64,000 nt of DNA from Sphingobacteriales bacterium (GTDB taxonomy: Bacteria > Bacteroidota > Bacteroidia > Sphingobacteriales > Sphingobacteriaceae): assembly GCA_004293485.1 (NCBI GenBank), contig RDYW01000045.1, positions 1 through 64,000 on the forward strand, read 5' to 3'. Every line of letters starts with the position of its first letter. The stretch's first letter is position 1. Below the pieces are notes generated by a model that was given only the letters and a program-made list of their open reading frames with translations, ran no database searches and was not told where the DNA came from. The position numbers and the translations under genes are program-made. This document shows, piece after piece, positions 1-9,980 of the stretch.

Positions 1-133
1 TGCCCAGAATGCGCCCGTTCCCCACTGAAACGGCAACGACTGGAGACCTGAAGGCAGACAATCATTTGAGTTTCGCAATGCGATGGCACGGGGTATGTGG
101 ACTGAAGATATGCAGTTCTTGTTCTGCCAATAA
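1..133 (+). other. G+C-rich stretch, possible tail of an unrecognised gene
   Basis: The first ~130 bases are visibly richer in G+C than the AT-rich DNA that follows. Two plus-strand frames stay open into this stretch: one from position 3 to a TAG at about 144, another from 29 to a TAA at 131-133. The second reads as a plausible protein tail (..NDWRPEGRQSFEFRN..), but a stop at 26-28 breaks it from the window edge. I do not recognise a family. It may be the 3' end of a gene entering from the left, possibly frameshifted, or transferred DNA. Confidence 0.25.
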
Positions 134-521
134 CGCTGAGTAGTTCAAAATATTGATAACATTTTCTTTCTCAATTTACATGTTTTCCTCCCCCCAAGTC
201 AAATTTGCTTATATCCGCATATAAACTAGACAGTGATCAACGGCACAACATATATTTACACTGGCAACTTCAGTAGAGGCAATACTGTTTACATTGTTCA
301 TCATACTAAATATAGGGGAGCCTGCCATACAAATTCAGTTTACTGCTTTAGATACCACCTGGTCGGATTGGTGTTTTATAGCACGCCGACAAAAAAACCG
401 ATGAATTAGTGCCATTCTGACAGGAAAGGTCAATGGGCCTTGATCGTTGACCACTACAGCTAAATAAATGGCTTGTTATTGCAAATAATGTACTAGCTCA
501 AACAATTAACAGCAAGTTAGT
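134..521. other. non-coding stretch before radA 3' end
   Basis: No convincing open frame on either strand. The only structure I see is a short inverted repeat, GGTCAA (428-433) with TTGACC (447-452), about 70 bases from the convergent end of radA. It has no T-run, so it is a poor terminator candidate. Confidence 0.4.
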
Positions 522-1904
522 TTATTTCTTTTCAATTTTGCTTACTGTTTTTATTTGGATGTGATATTTTGATAAATCGAGCCCTTTTTTATTGTAATAT
601 GAAATAAAAATTTGTTCGAAACCTAGTTTTTGAGCTTCGGATATGCGTTGTTCAATCCGGGTAACCGCTCTTATTTCGCCCGATAAGCCAATTTCGGCAG
701 CAAAGCAGGTTTTGTAAGATATAGGTATATCTTCATGCGACGATATAATTGCAGCGGCTAGCCCTAAATCAATACTAGGATCTTCCACTTTAATACCACC
801 AGCAATGTTTAAAAAAACATCTTTTGTGCTTAGTTTAAAACCGCATCTTTTTTCTAAAACCGCCAATAACATATTCATACGCTTGGTATCAAAGCCAGTT
901 GCACTGCGTTGTGGTGTGCCGTATGGCGATGCACTTACCAATGCCTGGGTTTCTATCAGCATAGGTCGCATACCTTCTATAGTGGCAGATATGGTTACAC
1001 CACTTAATGGTTCGGTACGTTGCGAGAGTAAAATTTCAGAAGGGTTACTTACTTCTCGCAACCCATTACCCTGCATTTCGTAAATGCCAAGCTCGGCAGC
1101 TGGGCCAAAACGGTTTTTTATTGCCCGCAATATGCGGTAAACGTGGTGCCTATCGCCCTCAAACTGTAAAACAGTATCTACGATATGTTCTAGTATTTTT
1201 GGTCCAGCTATCATCCCATCTTTAGTAATATGCCCTATTAAAAATACGGGAGTGCTACTTTCTTTGGCAAAGCGCAATATCTCAGCGGTGCACTCACGCA
1301 CTTGCGATACGCTTCCTGGCGACGATTCGATATGTGCCGAATGTAGCGTTTGTATCGAGTCGATAATCACCAAATCAGGCCTTAATTGCTCAATTTGTTT
1401 AAAAATATTTTGTGTAGCGGTTTCGGTTAAAATATAGCATTCTCCTTTTGCTAGATTTATTTTTTCCTTTGCGGGATACAACCTTTCGGCCCTTAGCTTA
1501 ATTTGTGTTTCGCTTTCTTCGCCCGAAACGTAAAGTACTTTTAGCCCTACAATGGTAACTGCCAGCTGTAACATTAAAGTAGATTTGCCTATACCAGGTT
1601 CGCCTCCGATTAACACCAACGATCCGGCTACTATACCACCGCCCAACACCCTGTTAAACTCATTATCGGGTGTAATAATACGTTCGGTTTGGGTGTATTT
1701 TATGGTTTCTATTAGGTTTGGCTTGTTTACACGGCTTTTATTTTCCGATGTATCGCCTTTCCAATTGGGAGTTCCAGAGTTTTTTTTCTCTACCACTTCT
1801 TCTACAAAAGTGTTCCATTGCTGGCATGAAGGGCATTTACCCAACCATTTTGCAGCTTCAAAGCCACAGCTTTGGCAAAAGTAAGAGGTTTTAATTTTAA
1901 GCAA
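522..1904 (-). CDS. radA: DNA repair protein RadA (Sms)
   Basis: 460-residue RadA, a RecA-related branch-migration ATPase acting in recombination and recovery of broken forks. The N-terminus has a four-cysteine zinc finger (C10, C13, C24, C27). The RecA-like core has Walker A GEPGIGKST at 101-109 and the RadA-specific KNRFG motif at 263-267. The C-terminal third is the Lon-protease-like domain (..GGIKVEDPSIDLGLAAAI..). Length matches the family's usual ~450-460 residues. The ATG start places the zinc finger right at the N-terminus as in other RadA proteins. It is a single gene with its own -7 box just upstream. Identification is secure. Confidence 0.97.
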   Translation of the reverse strand: MLKIKTSYFCQSCGFEAAKWLGKCPSCQQWNTFVEEVVEKKNSGTPNWKGDTSENKSRVNKPNLIETIKYTQTERIITPDNEFNRVLGGGIVAGSLVLIGGEPGIGKSTLMLQLAVTIVGLKVLYVSGEESETQIKLRAERLYPAKEKINLAKGECYILTETATQNIFKQIEQLRPDLVIIDSIQTLHSAHIESSPGSVSQVRECTAEILRFAKESSTPVFLIGHITKDGMIAGPKILEHIVDTVLQFEGDRHHVYRILRAIKNRFGPAAELGIYEMQGNGLREVSNPSEILLSQRTEPLSGVTISATIEGMRPMLIETQALVSASPYGTPQRSATGFDTKRMNMLLAVLEKRCGFKLSTKDVFLNIAGGIKVEDPSIDLGLAAAIISSHEDIPISYKTCFAAEIGLSGEIRAVTRIEQRISEAQKLGFEQIFISYYNKKGLDLSKYHIQIKTVSKIEKK

Positions 1905-1922
1905 TTTTTAAAAATTGAGCCA

Positions 1923-1930
1923 CAAAGTTA
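1923..1930 (-). promoter_or_regulatory. -7 promoter box of radA
   Basis: Read on the minus strand this is TAACTTTG, a full match to the Bacteroidetes -7 consensus TAnnTTTG. It lies 19 bases upstream of the radA ATG, giving a leader of roughly a dozen bases. I did not find a clear -33 TTG. Confidence 0.55.
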
Positions 1931-2413
1931 ATTTTTAAATCTCCTTAGATGGTAATGATAATTAAATATTTTGAAATAATTTTTAGTTAGAAAAGCCTTA
2001 CATTAATAACTGATTTAACAAAATAAAAAAATACACTATTTAGCATAATTAATATTTCAATACAGCATTTCTAAATAAGATACTATCCCAGCAAAACTGA
2101 TTTACAGAATACCAAAAAACTTACGATATCACTAACGTTGTGCAAATAAAATATTGTTTTAAACATACAATTTATACTAAAAGTTAGCCAAGTAATATCA
2201 TTAAATAAAAAAAATATACCAATGTATTTTGGAGTATGTATAATATATATGTAGCTAATATAAAGTACTTAACAAAGTATAAACAGCTAAAATAAAGTAA
2301 TTTTTTTGTAACAAATTTTATTTATTTTATAGATAGTTGAATAAAAATTTTGTATAACTGATTAATATATATAATTTTAGAGCCGTTATAAATTATACAA
2401 TTTAAAGCATTTT
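1931..2413. other. AT-rich intergenic region
   Basis: About 480 bases, extremely AT-rich, between the divergent radA and a plus-strand outer-membrane protein gene. I see no open frame, RNA gene or convincing hairpin terminator. It presumably holds the promoter of the downstream gene, but no TAnnTTTG box stands out near 2414. Confidence 0.4.
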
Positions 2414-3229
2414 ATGAAGCCAAAAATACTTTTACTACTTATACTTACATTTATATCATTAAATACATTTTCGCAATCTAATTTTAGACGTTGGAGCGTA
2501 GGCATACATCCTGGTGTAACTATCGACAATATGGATTTTAGATACGACAAACCTGTTGGCTACAACTATGAAGCCACAAAAGATTTTCAAACAAACAAAC
2601 AATTAATTTTTGGAGTAACCACCGATTTTTATATAACGCCATACATTTCAGTAGGTTTAGACCTTAATAAAGTATATTTAAAAAACGGTCCTGATAATTA
2701 CCACCGTATGTACCGTTCCGATTTTTATTCTGCAGAGTTTAAAGGCGGTTTAGTAATGGGTCAATTTTTTAGATACGATGTAGATAATTGGTTGCTACTT
2801 TTTAAAAACTTTTACGTAGCATCAGGCGTTGGGATTTTGTGGGGCAATAACGACGTAAAACCTTTTAATCCCAATATTACAGGATACCCGATTGCAGGTG
2901 TTTCGCCTGGTACCATTATAGGAAATCCTTTAGGCCATAGGCAACATGATAAAGATGACGGACAAAGTAAATTTACTGGAATTACCGTACCACTTGAAGT
3001 GGGCTATAACGTTAACTTTTTTGATGATTACGATGAAATACGCCATGTAGTATCAATAGGATATCGTACTAATTTTACCACTACCGATAACATTAATGGC
3101 TATGCCGATAGGGCAAATGTGGGTTTTAGAAATATTTACCGCGATACTTACAGTAGCGTAAACTTAACCTACAAATACCATTTTGGTGCTTTTGGAACTT
3201 ATTACAAACCCATCAGAAGTTTTTTTTGA
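2414..3229 (+). CDS. predicted outer-membrane beta-barrel protein
   Basis: 271 residues beginning with a clear signal peptide (MKPKILLLLILTFISL.., cleavage probably after NTFSQ). The mature part is rich in aromatic residues and alternating strands. It ends with paired amphipathic strands (..VNLTYKYHFGAFGTYY..), as in small Bacteroidota porin-like barrels. I recognise no specific family, so function is unknown. The stop overlaps the TTG start of the next gene, so the two are probably co-translated. Start chosen at the ATG that opens the signal peptide. Confidence 0.7.
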   Translation: MKPKILLLLILTFISLNTFSQSNFRRWSVGIHPGVTIDNMDFRYDKPVGYNYEATKDFQTNKQLIFGVTTDFYITPYISVGLDLNKVYLKNGPDNYHRMYRSDFYSAEFKGGLVMGQFFRYDVDNWLLLFKNFYVASGVGILWGNNDVKPFNPNITGYPIAGVSPGTIIGNPLGHRQHDKDDGQSKFTGITVPLEVGYNVNFFDDYDEIRHVVSIGYRTNFTTTDNINGYADRANVGFRNIYRDTYSSVNLTYKYHFGAFGTYYKPIRSFF

Positions 3230-3573
3230 ACATCGAATACATACGAGAATATTGTTTAGCTAAACCCTTTGTTTCAGAGGGTTTTCCTTTTGGCGATAAT
3301 CCCTTAGTTTTTAAAGTACATAACAAGGTTTTTTTACTTTTAAGTTTAGATGATAGCCAAACTTTTAACGTAAAATGCAACCCTGAACAAGCCTTAGTTT
3401 ACCGAGCCATATATCCCGAGATTGTACCAGGCTATCACATGAACAAAACCCATTGGAACACCGTAAATTTTAATGGAAGCCTGCCTAATAATTTAATATT
3501 AGACATGATAAACCATTCTTACGAGTTGGTATTTAATAGTTTACCTAAAAAAGTAAAACTAAACCAAAGCTAA
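3226..3573 (+). CDS. MmcQ/YjbR family protein
   Basis: 115-residue protein of the MmcQ/YjbR (DUF419) family, small CyaY-like-fold proteins of uncertain role, sometimes annotated as DNA-binding. It shows the family pattern: an N-terminal ..EYCLAKPFVSEGFPFGD.. segment, a central ..KVFLLLSLDDSQTFNVKCNP.. strand pair, and the C-terminal ..MNKTHWNTVNFNG..L...LI..SYELV.. element. The start is a TTG overlapping the stop of the upstream gene by four bases. There is no ATG before the conserved N-terminus, so TTG is the only reasonable start. Confidence 0.85.
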   Translation: MNIEYIREYCLAKPFVSEGFPFGDNPLVFKVHNKVFLLLSLDDSQTFNVKCNPEQALVYRAIYPEIVPGYHMNKTHWNTVNFNGSLPNNLILDMINHSYELVFNSLPKKVKLNQS

Positions 3574-3575
3574 AA

Positions 3576-4190
3576 ATGGAAACCTACCTGTTTGAAACAC
3601 CTGTGTCTTGTTTGATTTTTTTAATTACCATTTTAATAAGTATTTGCGGTTTTAATAACATCCCTTTTAATGGTAAATTAATGCTGCACCCATACAGTGT
3701 AGCTAAAGGACAAAAATTATACCAAATTTTAAGCAGTGGTTTGGTTCATCAAGATTGGGCTCACCTACTATTTAATATGCTTACTTTTTACTTTTTTGCT
3801 TTTAATTTAGAACGTATTATCGGCCATTGGCAGTTTGGTATAGTATATATTGGTAGCTTAATTTTATGCGATATACCATCAATATACAAATATAAAAATA
3901 ATTTTATGTACCACAGTTTGGGTGCCTCCGGTGCCGTATGTGGGATATTGTTTAGCTATATTTTGTTTTTTCCGTTTACCAAGCTAGTTATTTTCCCTAT
4001 CCCTATTCCTATACCAGCTGTTTTATACGGAGCATTATTTTTACTATACTCATCGTACCTAGCTAAAAAACAAAACGATAACATTAACCACGATGCTCAT
4101 TTTTATGGTGCCCTTTCGGGGATAATAATAACGGCTTTATTAGTTCCTAGTGCATTAATCGATTTTTTTGATGCTTTAATAGGAATTTGA
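3576..4190 (+). CDS. rhomboid family intramembrane serine protease
   Basis: 204-residue polytopic membrane protein with the rhomboid signature. It has an HxxWxHLLFNM-type motif in the second helix (HQDWAHLLFNM, about 58-68), the catalytic serine in GASG (S118), and the catalytic histidine in HDAHFYG (H175). About six hydrophobic segments match the basic six-helix bacterial rhomboid core with no extra domain. It cleaves substrate helices within the membrane; substrates are unknown. It follows the MmcQ-like gene after two bases, so the three genes from 2414 likely form an operon. Confidence 0.9.
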   Translation: METYLFETPVSCLIFLITILISICGFNNIPFNGKLMLHPYSVAKGQKLYQILSSGLVHQDWAHLLFNMLTFYFFAFNLERIIGHWQFGIVYIGSLILCDIPSIYKYKNNFMYHSLGASGAVCGILFSYILFFPFTKLVIFPIPIPIPAVLYGALFLLYSSYLAKKQNDNINHDAHFYGALSGIIITALLVPSALIDFFDALIGI

Positions 4191-4484
4191 TACCTACCAA
4201 AAATTTAGAGTAGTTTAACTTACCTGAGTTAGATAATTAAAAAATGTAGCATTGGTTATAGTTAGTATCAGCGTTTTAAACTCTCCCTTAAGCAAAAAGT
4301 TTATCGAAATGCCTTATACCATAACAGCTAAAAACCTAGTTGGGGGATATTAATAAACAGATATTAACCCTTTTTTGTACTAAGTAACTATATAATGTAA
4401 CCGAAATCATCAGTCTAAAAAAAAATTACAGGTTATCGCTTTTCCGAAATCAAAAATTCCAAATCAAAAATCACAAATAAAAGA
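4191..4484. other. intergenic region
   Basis: About 290 bases with no open frame of note on either strand and no clear terminator hairpin. The right end merges into the promoter of the coiled-coil/zapA/rny gene group. Confidence 0.35.
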
Positions 4485-4492
4485 TATATTTG
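4485..4492 (+). promoter_or_regulatory. -7 promoter box of the zapA-rny gene group
   Basis: TATATTTG, a full match to TAnnTTTG, 24 bases before the ATG of the coiled-coil gene. The implied leader is about 18 bases. No obvious -33 TTG at 17-23 bases upstream. Confidence 0.5.
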
Positions 4493-4516
4493 TTTTTTAT
4501 TGCAGTATATTAAAGC

Positions 4517-4807
4517 ATGTCAATCATTGCCCAAAAATTAAACTCCATTGTACACCGCACCCAAAAATTGGTTGAGCTATCGGAAGCTTTGCAAGAGCAT
4601 AACGAACTGCTGAGTTTAGAAAACCAAAGTATAAAAGTAGCCCTCGAAACCAGCGAAAATAAACGTAAAGAACTGGCCGAAACGCTAAGAATTTTGAAGT
4701 TGGCAAAAAGTTTTGAAGGCACAAATGAAAAAACACTTGATATGAAGCAAAAAATTAACGACTTTGTGCGAGAAATTGATAAGTGTATTGTATTGCTAAA
4801 AAAGTAA
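4517..4807 (+). CDS. small coiled-coil protein preceding ZapA
   Basis: 96-residue, highly charged protein with no signal peptide or membrane segment. Most of it is predicted coiled coil (leucines and isoleucines at heptad spacing from about 5 to 70). It sits 21 bases upstream of zapA in the same orientation, so a role at the division ring, possibly as a ZapA/ZapB-like partner, is an inference from context. I do not recognise a named family. ATG start 24 bases after a good -7 box. Confidence 0.75.
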   Translation: MSIIAQKLNSIVHRTQKLVELSEALQEHNELLSLENQSIKVALETSENKRKELAETLRILKLAKSFEGTNEKTLDMKQKINDFVREIDKCIVLLKK

Positions 4808-4828
4808 TACTGCGAAACAAATGCTCAG

Positions 4829-5119
4829 ATGGGAGAAATCTCTATAAAAATAAATATCGCCGACCGTGTTTATCCCTTAAAGATAAACACCGAAGAAGAG
4901 GAAATAGTGAGGCGGGCAGCCAAAATGATAAACGACCGTATAAAAGAATTTCAAGAAAATTATGCGGTAAAGGATAAGCAAGATTTGCTGGCTATGTGTG
5001 TATTGCATTACGCTACCAGCAATATAAAAGCCGAAAAATTGGTAACTACAACCGATACAAATATTGCTGACCGTGTTTATGAATTGGATATTTTATTAGA
5101 CAAATTTTTTGGTAAATAA
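4829..5119 (+). CDS. zapA: cell division protein ZapA
   Basis: 96 residues with the ZapA pattern: N-terminal beta strands (ISIKINIADRVYPLKINTEEEE), then a helix with ..RRAAKMINDRIKEFQ.., then a long C-terminal dimerisation helix. ZapA binds and bundles FtsZ filaments at the septum. The length is typical. It lies between a coiled-coil gene and rny, all on the plus strand. Confidence 0.9.
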   Translation: MGEISIKINIADRVYPLKINTEEEEIVRRAAKMINDRIKEFQENYAVKDKQDLLAMCVLHYATSNIKAEKLVTTTDTNIADRVYELDILLDKFFGK

Positions 5120-5184
5120 CCATTTTTTTACCCACCTGTAATTTGTGGTTTTAGCTTCTGCTAATACCTTCGTAGTTGGTTTTA

Positions 5185-5216
5185 TATTTTATTTTTTTGT
5201 ATTAAAAAATAAAATA
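5185..5216 (+). terminator. AT-only stem-loop between zapA and rny
   Basis: A perfect 13-bp inverted repeat of A/T only (5185-5197 with 5204-5216, 6-base loop). It could act as a weak terminator or attenuator between zapA and rny, or be an RNA-stability element. It lacks a G:C core, so termination efficiency is doubtful. Confidence 0.35.
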
Positions 5217-5280
5217 ACCGTTTCTTTTTTAGTTTTACCATTACTATATCGTAAAACAAATTAATTATTTTAAAAATATT

Positions 5281-6843
5281 ATGGAAATATTTACTTACCT
5301 AGCTATAGCTATTACTGCTTTTGCTGGAGGAATTTTAGGAGGCCGATACCTATTGCGCAACTTATTAAAAAAACAAGAAATTGTGGCACAAAATAAAGCA
5401 AAAGCTATTTTAAAAGATGCCGAAAACAACGCCGAATTAGTAAAAAAAGATCGAATTTTAGAAGCTAAAGAAAAATTTTTACAACTAAAATCCGAACACG
5501 AACAAGAGGTAAACCAAAAAAATATCGGCATAAGCCAGAGAGAAAACACGCTTAAACAAAAAGAACAATCGCTAAACCAAAAACTAGAAAACCAAAACCG
5601 TAAAGAACAAGAGCTAGACATGCAAAAAAAACATTTCGAAAAACAAACCGAAATGGTAATTAAAAAACAGCAAGAAGTAGAAGCTTTAAAAATCCAACAT
5701 ATTACCCAGCTAGAAGCCATAGCAGGACTAAGTGCCGAAGATGCTAAAAACCAAATGGTGGCAAACCTTAAAGAAGAAGCCCGAAGTGCTGCATTAGCTC
5801 AAATAAAAGATATAGTAGACGAAGCCAAACTTACCGCAGCCAAAGAAGCCAAAAAAGTAGTAATACAAACTATACAACGTACTGCCACCGAATCGGCTAT
5901 TGAAAACACAGTATCTATTTTTAATATTGATAACGATGAAGTAAAAGGGCGTATTATAGGCCGCGAAGGGCGAAATATTAGAGCATTAGAAGCCGCCACA
6001 GGTATAGAAATTATTGTGGACGATACCCCAGAAGCCATCATACTCTCGGGATTTGACCCCGTAAGGCGTGAAATTGCCCGCCTAGCACTACACCGCTTGG
6101 TAACCGATGGCCGTATACACCCTGCCCGTATAGAAGAAGTAGTAGCCAAAACCCAAAAACAAATAGAACACGAAATAGTAGAAATAGGCGAACGTACCGT
6201 TATAGATTTGGGTATACATGGGCTTCACCCCGAGTTGATACGCATGGTGGGGCGTATGCGTTACCGCTCATCGTATGGGCAAAACCTGCTACAACACTCA
6301 CGCGAGGTAGCCAACTTTTGTGCTACTATGGCCAGCGAACTAGGCCTAAACGCCAAAATGGCCAAACGAGCAGGCTTGTTACACGATATTGGGAAAGTAC
6401 CCGACGATAATCCCGAATTACCACACGCCATTTTGGGTATGCAATTAGCCGAAAAATATAAAGAACATCCCGAAATATGCAACGCCATAGGTGCCCACCA
6501 CGATGAAATAGAAATGACTTCGATGATATCGCCCATAATACAAGCCTGCGATGCCATATCGGGCGCTAGGCCAGGCGCAAGGCGTGAAATTGTAGAAAGC
6601 TACATTAAAAGATTAAAAGAACTTGAAAGCTTGGCATTATCATACCCTGGGATTGAAAAAACTTTTGCCATACAAGCCGGCCGCGAGCTTCGTGTGGTGG
6701 TAGAAAGCGAAAAAATTAGCGATGCACAATCGGAAATTTTAGCTGCCGATATATCAAACCGCATACAAACCGAAATGACCTACCCTGGCCAAATTAAAGT
6801 TACCGTAATACGCGAAACACGTTCGGTAGCTTACGCAAAATAA
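5281..6843 (+). CDS. rny: ribonuclease Y
   Basis: 520-residue membrane-anchored endoribonuclease that initiates mRNA decay. It has one N-terminal transmembrane helix (about 5-25) and a long charged coiled coil (about 30-200). A KH RNA-binding domain follows with the GxxG loop in [10 protein letters not shown] (223-232). The HD phosphohydrolase domain has the catalytic His-Asp at 368-369 (LLHDIGK). Domain order and length match the family exactly. The ATG start directly precedes the membrane helix. It is followed by a terminator hairpin. Confidence 0.97.
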   Translation: MEIFTYLAIAITAFAGGILGGRYLLRNLLKKQEIVAQNKAKAILKDAENNAELVKKDRILEAKEKFLQLKSEHEQEVNQKNIGISQRENTLKQKEQSLNQKLENQNRKEQELDMQKKHFEKQTEMVIKKQQEVEALKIQHITQLEAIAGLSAEDAKNQMVANLKEEARSAALAQIKDIVDEAKLTAAKEAKKVVIQTIQRTATESAIENTVSIFNIDNDEVKGRIIGREGRNIRALEAATGIEIIVDDTPEAIILSGFDPVRREIARLALHRLVTDGRIHPARIEEVVAKTQKQIEHEIVEIGERTVIDLGIHGLHPELIRMVGRMRYRSSYGQNLLQHSREVANFCATMASELGLNAKMAKRAGLLHDIGKVPDDNPELPHAILGMQLAEKYKEHPEICNAIGAHHDEIEMTSMISPIIQACDAISGARPGARREIVESYIKRLKELESLALSYPGIEKTFAIQAGRELRVVVESEKISDAQSEILAADISNRIQTEMTYPGQIKVTVIRETRSVAYAK

Positions 6844-6867
6844 CTAAATATCTACTTTTATATAGGT

Positions 6868-6910
6868 AAGGCAAACATGTTATATACAATAATTGTTTGC
6901 CTTATTTTTA
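6868..6910 (+). terminator. rho-independent terminator of rny
   Basis: Stem AAGGCAAACA (6868-6877) pairs with TGTTTGCCTT (6894-6903), followed by a T-rich tail (ATTTTTAT). It is 25 bases after the rny stop. Confidence 0.75.
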
Positions 6911-7029
6911 TATTAAACCTTTAATTTTCTTGTTTTTTATCATCAAAAAAATTAAAATAAGATTTTTAAATTAACATTAGCATGATATTTACTTAACCCA
7001 CAATTAACTTAATGGTAACATTTGGCTAA

Positions 7030-7037
7030 TACTTTTG
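7030..7037 (+). promoter_or_regulatory. -7 promoter box of the TonB-dependent receptor gene
   Basis: TACTTTTG matches TAnnTTTG. The expected transcription start near 7043 lies downstream of the first possible TTG codon (7035). This favours the GTG at 7059 as the true start of the receptor gene. Confidence 0.5.
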
Positions 7038-7058
7038 TGCAAATTAAAAATAACAAAA

Positions 7059-9905
7059 GTGAAGCAAAAATTTTACAAAAAATTATTAATTATTGCTGTT
7101 ATAGTAGTAGTAAGTACAAGTATTGCCAAAGCCCAAACAGGTAAAATTGTTGGTAAAGTAACCGATAAAGCCACAGGCGAAACACTTATTGGCTTAACCG
7201 TAGGAATAGAAGGAACAACCAAAGGAGCCTCTACCGATATTGAAGGTCGTTATAACATAACCTTAGCACCAGGCACTTATGCCTTAACATTTAGGTACTT
7301 AGGCTACCAAACCAAAACTATTACAGGGGTAAGTGTTGCCGAAGGAAAAGTTACAAGTTTGGATGTTATTATTGCCGAAACCACCAGCCAAAACTTAAAA
7401 GAAGTAGTAGTAACAGGGAGTTTTAAAAAGGAAACAGTAGGTGCATTGTATGCGCAGCAAAAAACAAGTGTACGTGTTTCTGACGGTATATCATCAGAAA
7501 CTATAAAACGTTCGCCAGATAACAATACAGGTGAGGTATTAAAGCGTGTAAGTGGTACAAGTATTCAAGATAATAAATTTGTTATTGTTAGGGGCTTAAG
7601 CGATAGGTATAACTCAACTTTATTAAATAATGCACCTTTACCAAGTTCAGAACCTGATAGAAAGGCTTTTTCGTTTGATATTATCCCAACAAACTTAATT
7701 GACCAAATTGTTATAAACAAAACAGCCGCAGCCGATTTACCCGCCGATTTTGCAGGAGGTGTAATACAAGTTAGAACAAAAGATTTTCCGGCCCAAAGGG
7801 TTTTAGACTTTAGTTATTCTGTTGGTTATAACTCTTTATCTACTTTCAACGATTTTAAAGGTGGACAAAGAAGTAGCACCGATTTTTTAGGTTTTGATGA
7901 TGGTTTAAGAAAACTTCCATCAAGTTTTCCTACCAATAGAAGTGGTTTTGTTAACTTAAGCTTACCTAAAAGGGTAGAGTTAAGTAAAAATTTAAACAAT
8001 AATTGGGCTGTACAAAACCAAGGCTTAGCAATACCTAATCAAAACTTTCAGTTCGTTTATGGTAACTCTTATCAACTAAAAAATGAAAGTAAGTTTGGTT
8101 TAATAACCTCATTATCTTACCGTAATGGTATGAATATTAATACCCAACGAAGATCAGATTATTTTGAACTTACAGGTTCAAACCTTAATGATTATACTTT
8201 TGATTACAATGATAATATTTATACTAGAAACATAAATATAGGTGCTTTAGCCAATTTAGCCTACAGTTATAAAAAGTCAAAATTTGCTTTTAAAAATTTA
8301 TATAATCGATCTTTTGATGATAAATTTACCGAAAGAAGTGGAGTATCATTAGAAATACCAAATTTCGACCAAAGAAACACTCAATTTGAAGCTGAACAAA
8401 AATCATTATTAAACTCAATGTTTGAAGGAGAACATTTGTTTGGTAAAAAAAATATTAAACTAGATTGGAACACTTCTTTTAGTTCAAGTACGCGTAACCA
8501 ACCTAATTTAAGAAGGTTGTACTACACCAGAGATATTGGCACAAACGATGCTTTTAGTGCGGCAGTACCCCAAGGTACAGGTAGCCCTAAAAATGCAGGT
8601 CGTTTTTACTCAAATTTAGTAGATTATATATATGGTACATCTGCTAATTTAACAGTACCGTTTGAGTTAGGTAAATCTAAACAAATTTTAAAACTTGGCG
8701 TTTGGAACAATTTTAAAACCCGTGATTTTAGCACTCGCCAACTAGGTTATATTATACCTAACCCAAACAACAATATAAACGATTTATTAAAATTACCACA
8801 AGATCAAATTTTCTCGAATACTAATATAAACTCAAATGGTTTTATTATTGATGAAATTACCGAAAATAGAGATATATATACAGCTTCGGGCTTTTTAAAT
8901 GCTGGCTATTTAATGCTAACCAGCGATATTACTGATAAATTAAAAGTAAATTATGGTTCAAGGGTAGAATCTTACCGCGAACAATTAACCTCAAAAGACC
9001 CTAAAACATTAAAAGTTGATAATTCATACATAGATATATTACCATCTGCAAATTTTATTTATAGCGCAACCGAAAAAACAAATTTAAGGTTAAGCTATTC
9101 TAACACTTTAGCTAGGGCCGAGTTTAGAGAGTTAGCTACATTCTCGTTTTTTGATTTCGAATCTAACAACGTAATTATAGGAAATCCTAAAATTAAAAGA
9201 ACAAGAATTGATAATCTTGATTTTAGAAGCGAGTTTTTCCCTTCAAGTGGCCAAATTTTATCTTTTTCAACTTTTTATAAAAAATTTACCAACCCCATAG
9301 AACAAATTTTTAATGTTGGGTCATCTGCAGCAAGTAAAACATTATCATATCAAAATGCAACAAGTTCAACCTTGTATGGTATTGAGTTAGAAGCTCGTCA
9401 AAAACTTAATTTTTTAGGTAGTAGCAATTGGTTAAACAATTTAACAATTTACGCTAATTGTTCATTTATCAAATCGGAGGTAACTTTAGACCGAGTACTT
9501 TACCCTAATAACAACGATAACAGACCACTTCAAGGACAATCACCTTATTTGTTTAATGGTGGTTTACAATACAGCAGCGATAATTGGAATTTTAACGCAT
9601 TGTATAACCGCATAGGAAGAAGAATTAACATTGTTGGCTTTGGTAAATTTGTGAACAACATTTACCAACCCGATTATTTAGATATTTACGAAAACCCTAG
9701 AGATATGGTTGATTTACAGATTAGTAAACGGTTTGCAAGCAAAAAAGCAGAAATCAAACTTAATATTGGCGATTTATTAAACCAAAAAAGAGTTTTATAC
9801 CAAGATTTTAATAACGATAAAAAGTTTAGCGCAAAAGATGATCAAGTAATATCTTCATTTCAATTTGGTACCAGTTACAGCCTATCATTTAGTTACAAAT
9901 TTTAA
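7059..9905 (+). CDS. TonB-dependent outer-membrane receptor
   Basis: About 948 residues from the GTG at 7059. A signal peptide ends at ..IAKAQ. An N-terminal carboxypeptidase-regulatory-like domain follows (GKVTDKATGETLIGLTV.., ..YNITLAPGTYALTFRYLGY..). The plug domain comes next, with ..VIVRGLSDRYNSTLLNNAP.. and ..AADLPADFAGGVIQVRT... A 22-strand-type barrel ends in the aromatic terminus SFSYKF. It imports an unknown large or chelated substrate across the outer membrane using TonB energy. There is no SusD-like partner. The next gene encodes a beta-helix lipoprotein and is likely co-transcribed. A longer TTG start at 7035 is possible but overlaps the promoter. Confidence 0.9.
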   Translation: MKQKFYKKLLIIAVIVVVSTSIAKAQTGKIVGKVTDKATGETLIGLTVGIEGTTKGASTDIEGRYNITLAPGTYALTFRYLGYQTKTITGVSVAEGKVTSLDVIIAETTSQNLKEVVVTGSFKKETVGALYAQQKTSVRVSDGISSETIKRSPDNNTGEVLKRVSGTSIQDNKFVIVRGLSDRYNSTLLNNAPLPSSEPDRKAFSFDIIPTNLIDQIVINKTAAADLPADFAGGVIQVRTKDFPAQRVLDFSYSVGYNSLSTFNDFKGGQRSSTDFLGFDDGLRKLPSSFPTNRSGFVNLSLPKRVELSKNLNNNWAVQNQGLAIPNQNFQFVYGNSYQLKNESKFGLITSLSYRNGMNINTQRRSDYFELTGSNLNDYTFDYNDNIYTRNINIGALANLAYSYKKSKFAFKNLYNRSFDDKFTERSGVSLEIPNFDQRNTQFEAEQKSLLNSMFEGEHLFGKKNIKLDWNTSFSSSTRNQPNLRRLYYTRDIGTNDAFSAAVPQGTGSPKNAGRFYSNLVDYIYGTSANLTVPFELGKSKQILKLGVWNNFKTRDFSTRQLGYIIPNPNNNINDLLKLPQDQIFSNTNINSNGFIIDEITENRDIYTASGFLNAGYLMLTSDITDKLKVNYGSRVESYREQLTSKDPKTLKVDNSYIDILPSANFIYSATEKTNLRLSYSNTLARAEFRELATFSFFDFESNNVIIGNPKIKRTRIDNLDFRSEFFPSSGQILSFSTFYKKFTNPIEQIFNVGSSAASKTLSYQNATSSTLYGIELEARQKLNFLGSSNWLNNLTIYANCSFIKSEVTLDRVLYPNNNDNRPLQGQSPYLFNGGLQYSSDNWNFNALYNRIGRRINIVGFGKFVNNIYQPDYLDIYENPRDMVDLQISKRFASKKAEIKLNIGDLLNQKRVLYQDFNNDKKFSAKDDQVISSFQFGTSYSLSFSYKF

Positions 9906-9980
9906 ATTACTTAACAATATCATAATCTTTATTTAAAACTATATACAAATTAACCGTCTATAATTGTAAAAAAAAAAATT

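Noticed and set aside
5295-6557. Several minus-strand open frames inside rny
   Set aside because: Serine/cysteine/phenylalanine-rich antisense translations of a secure gene.
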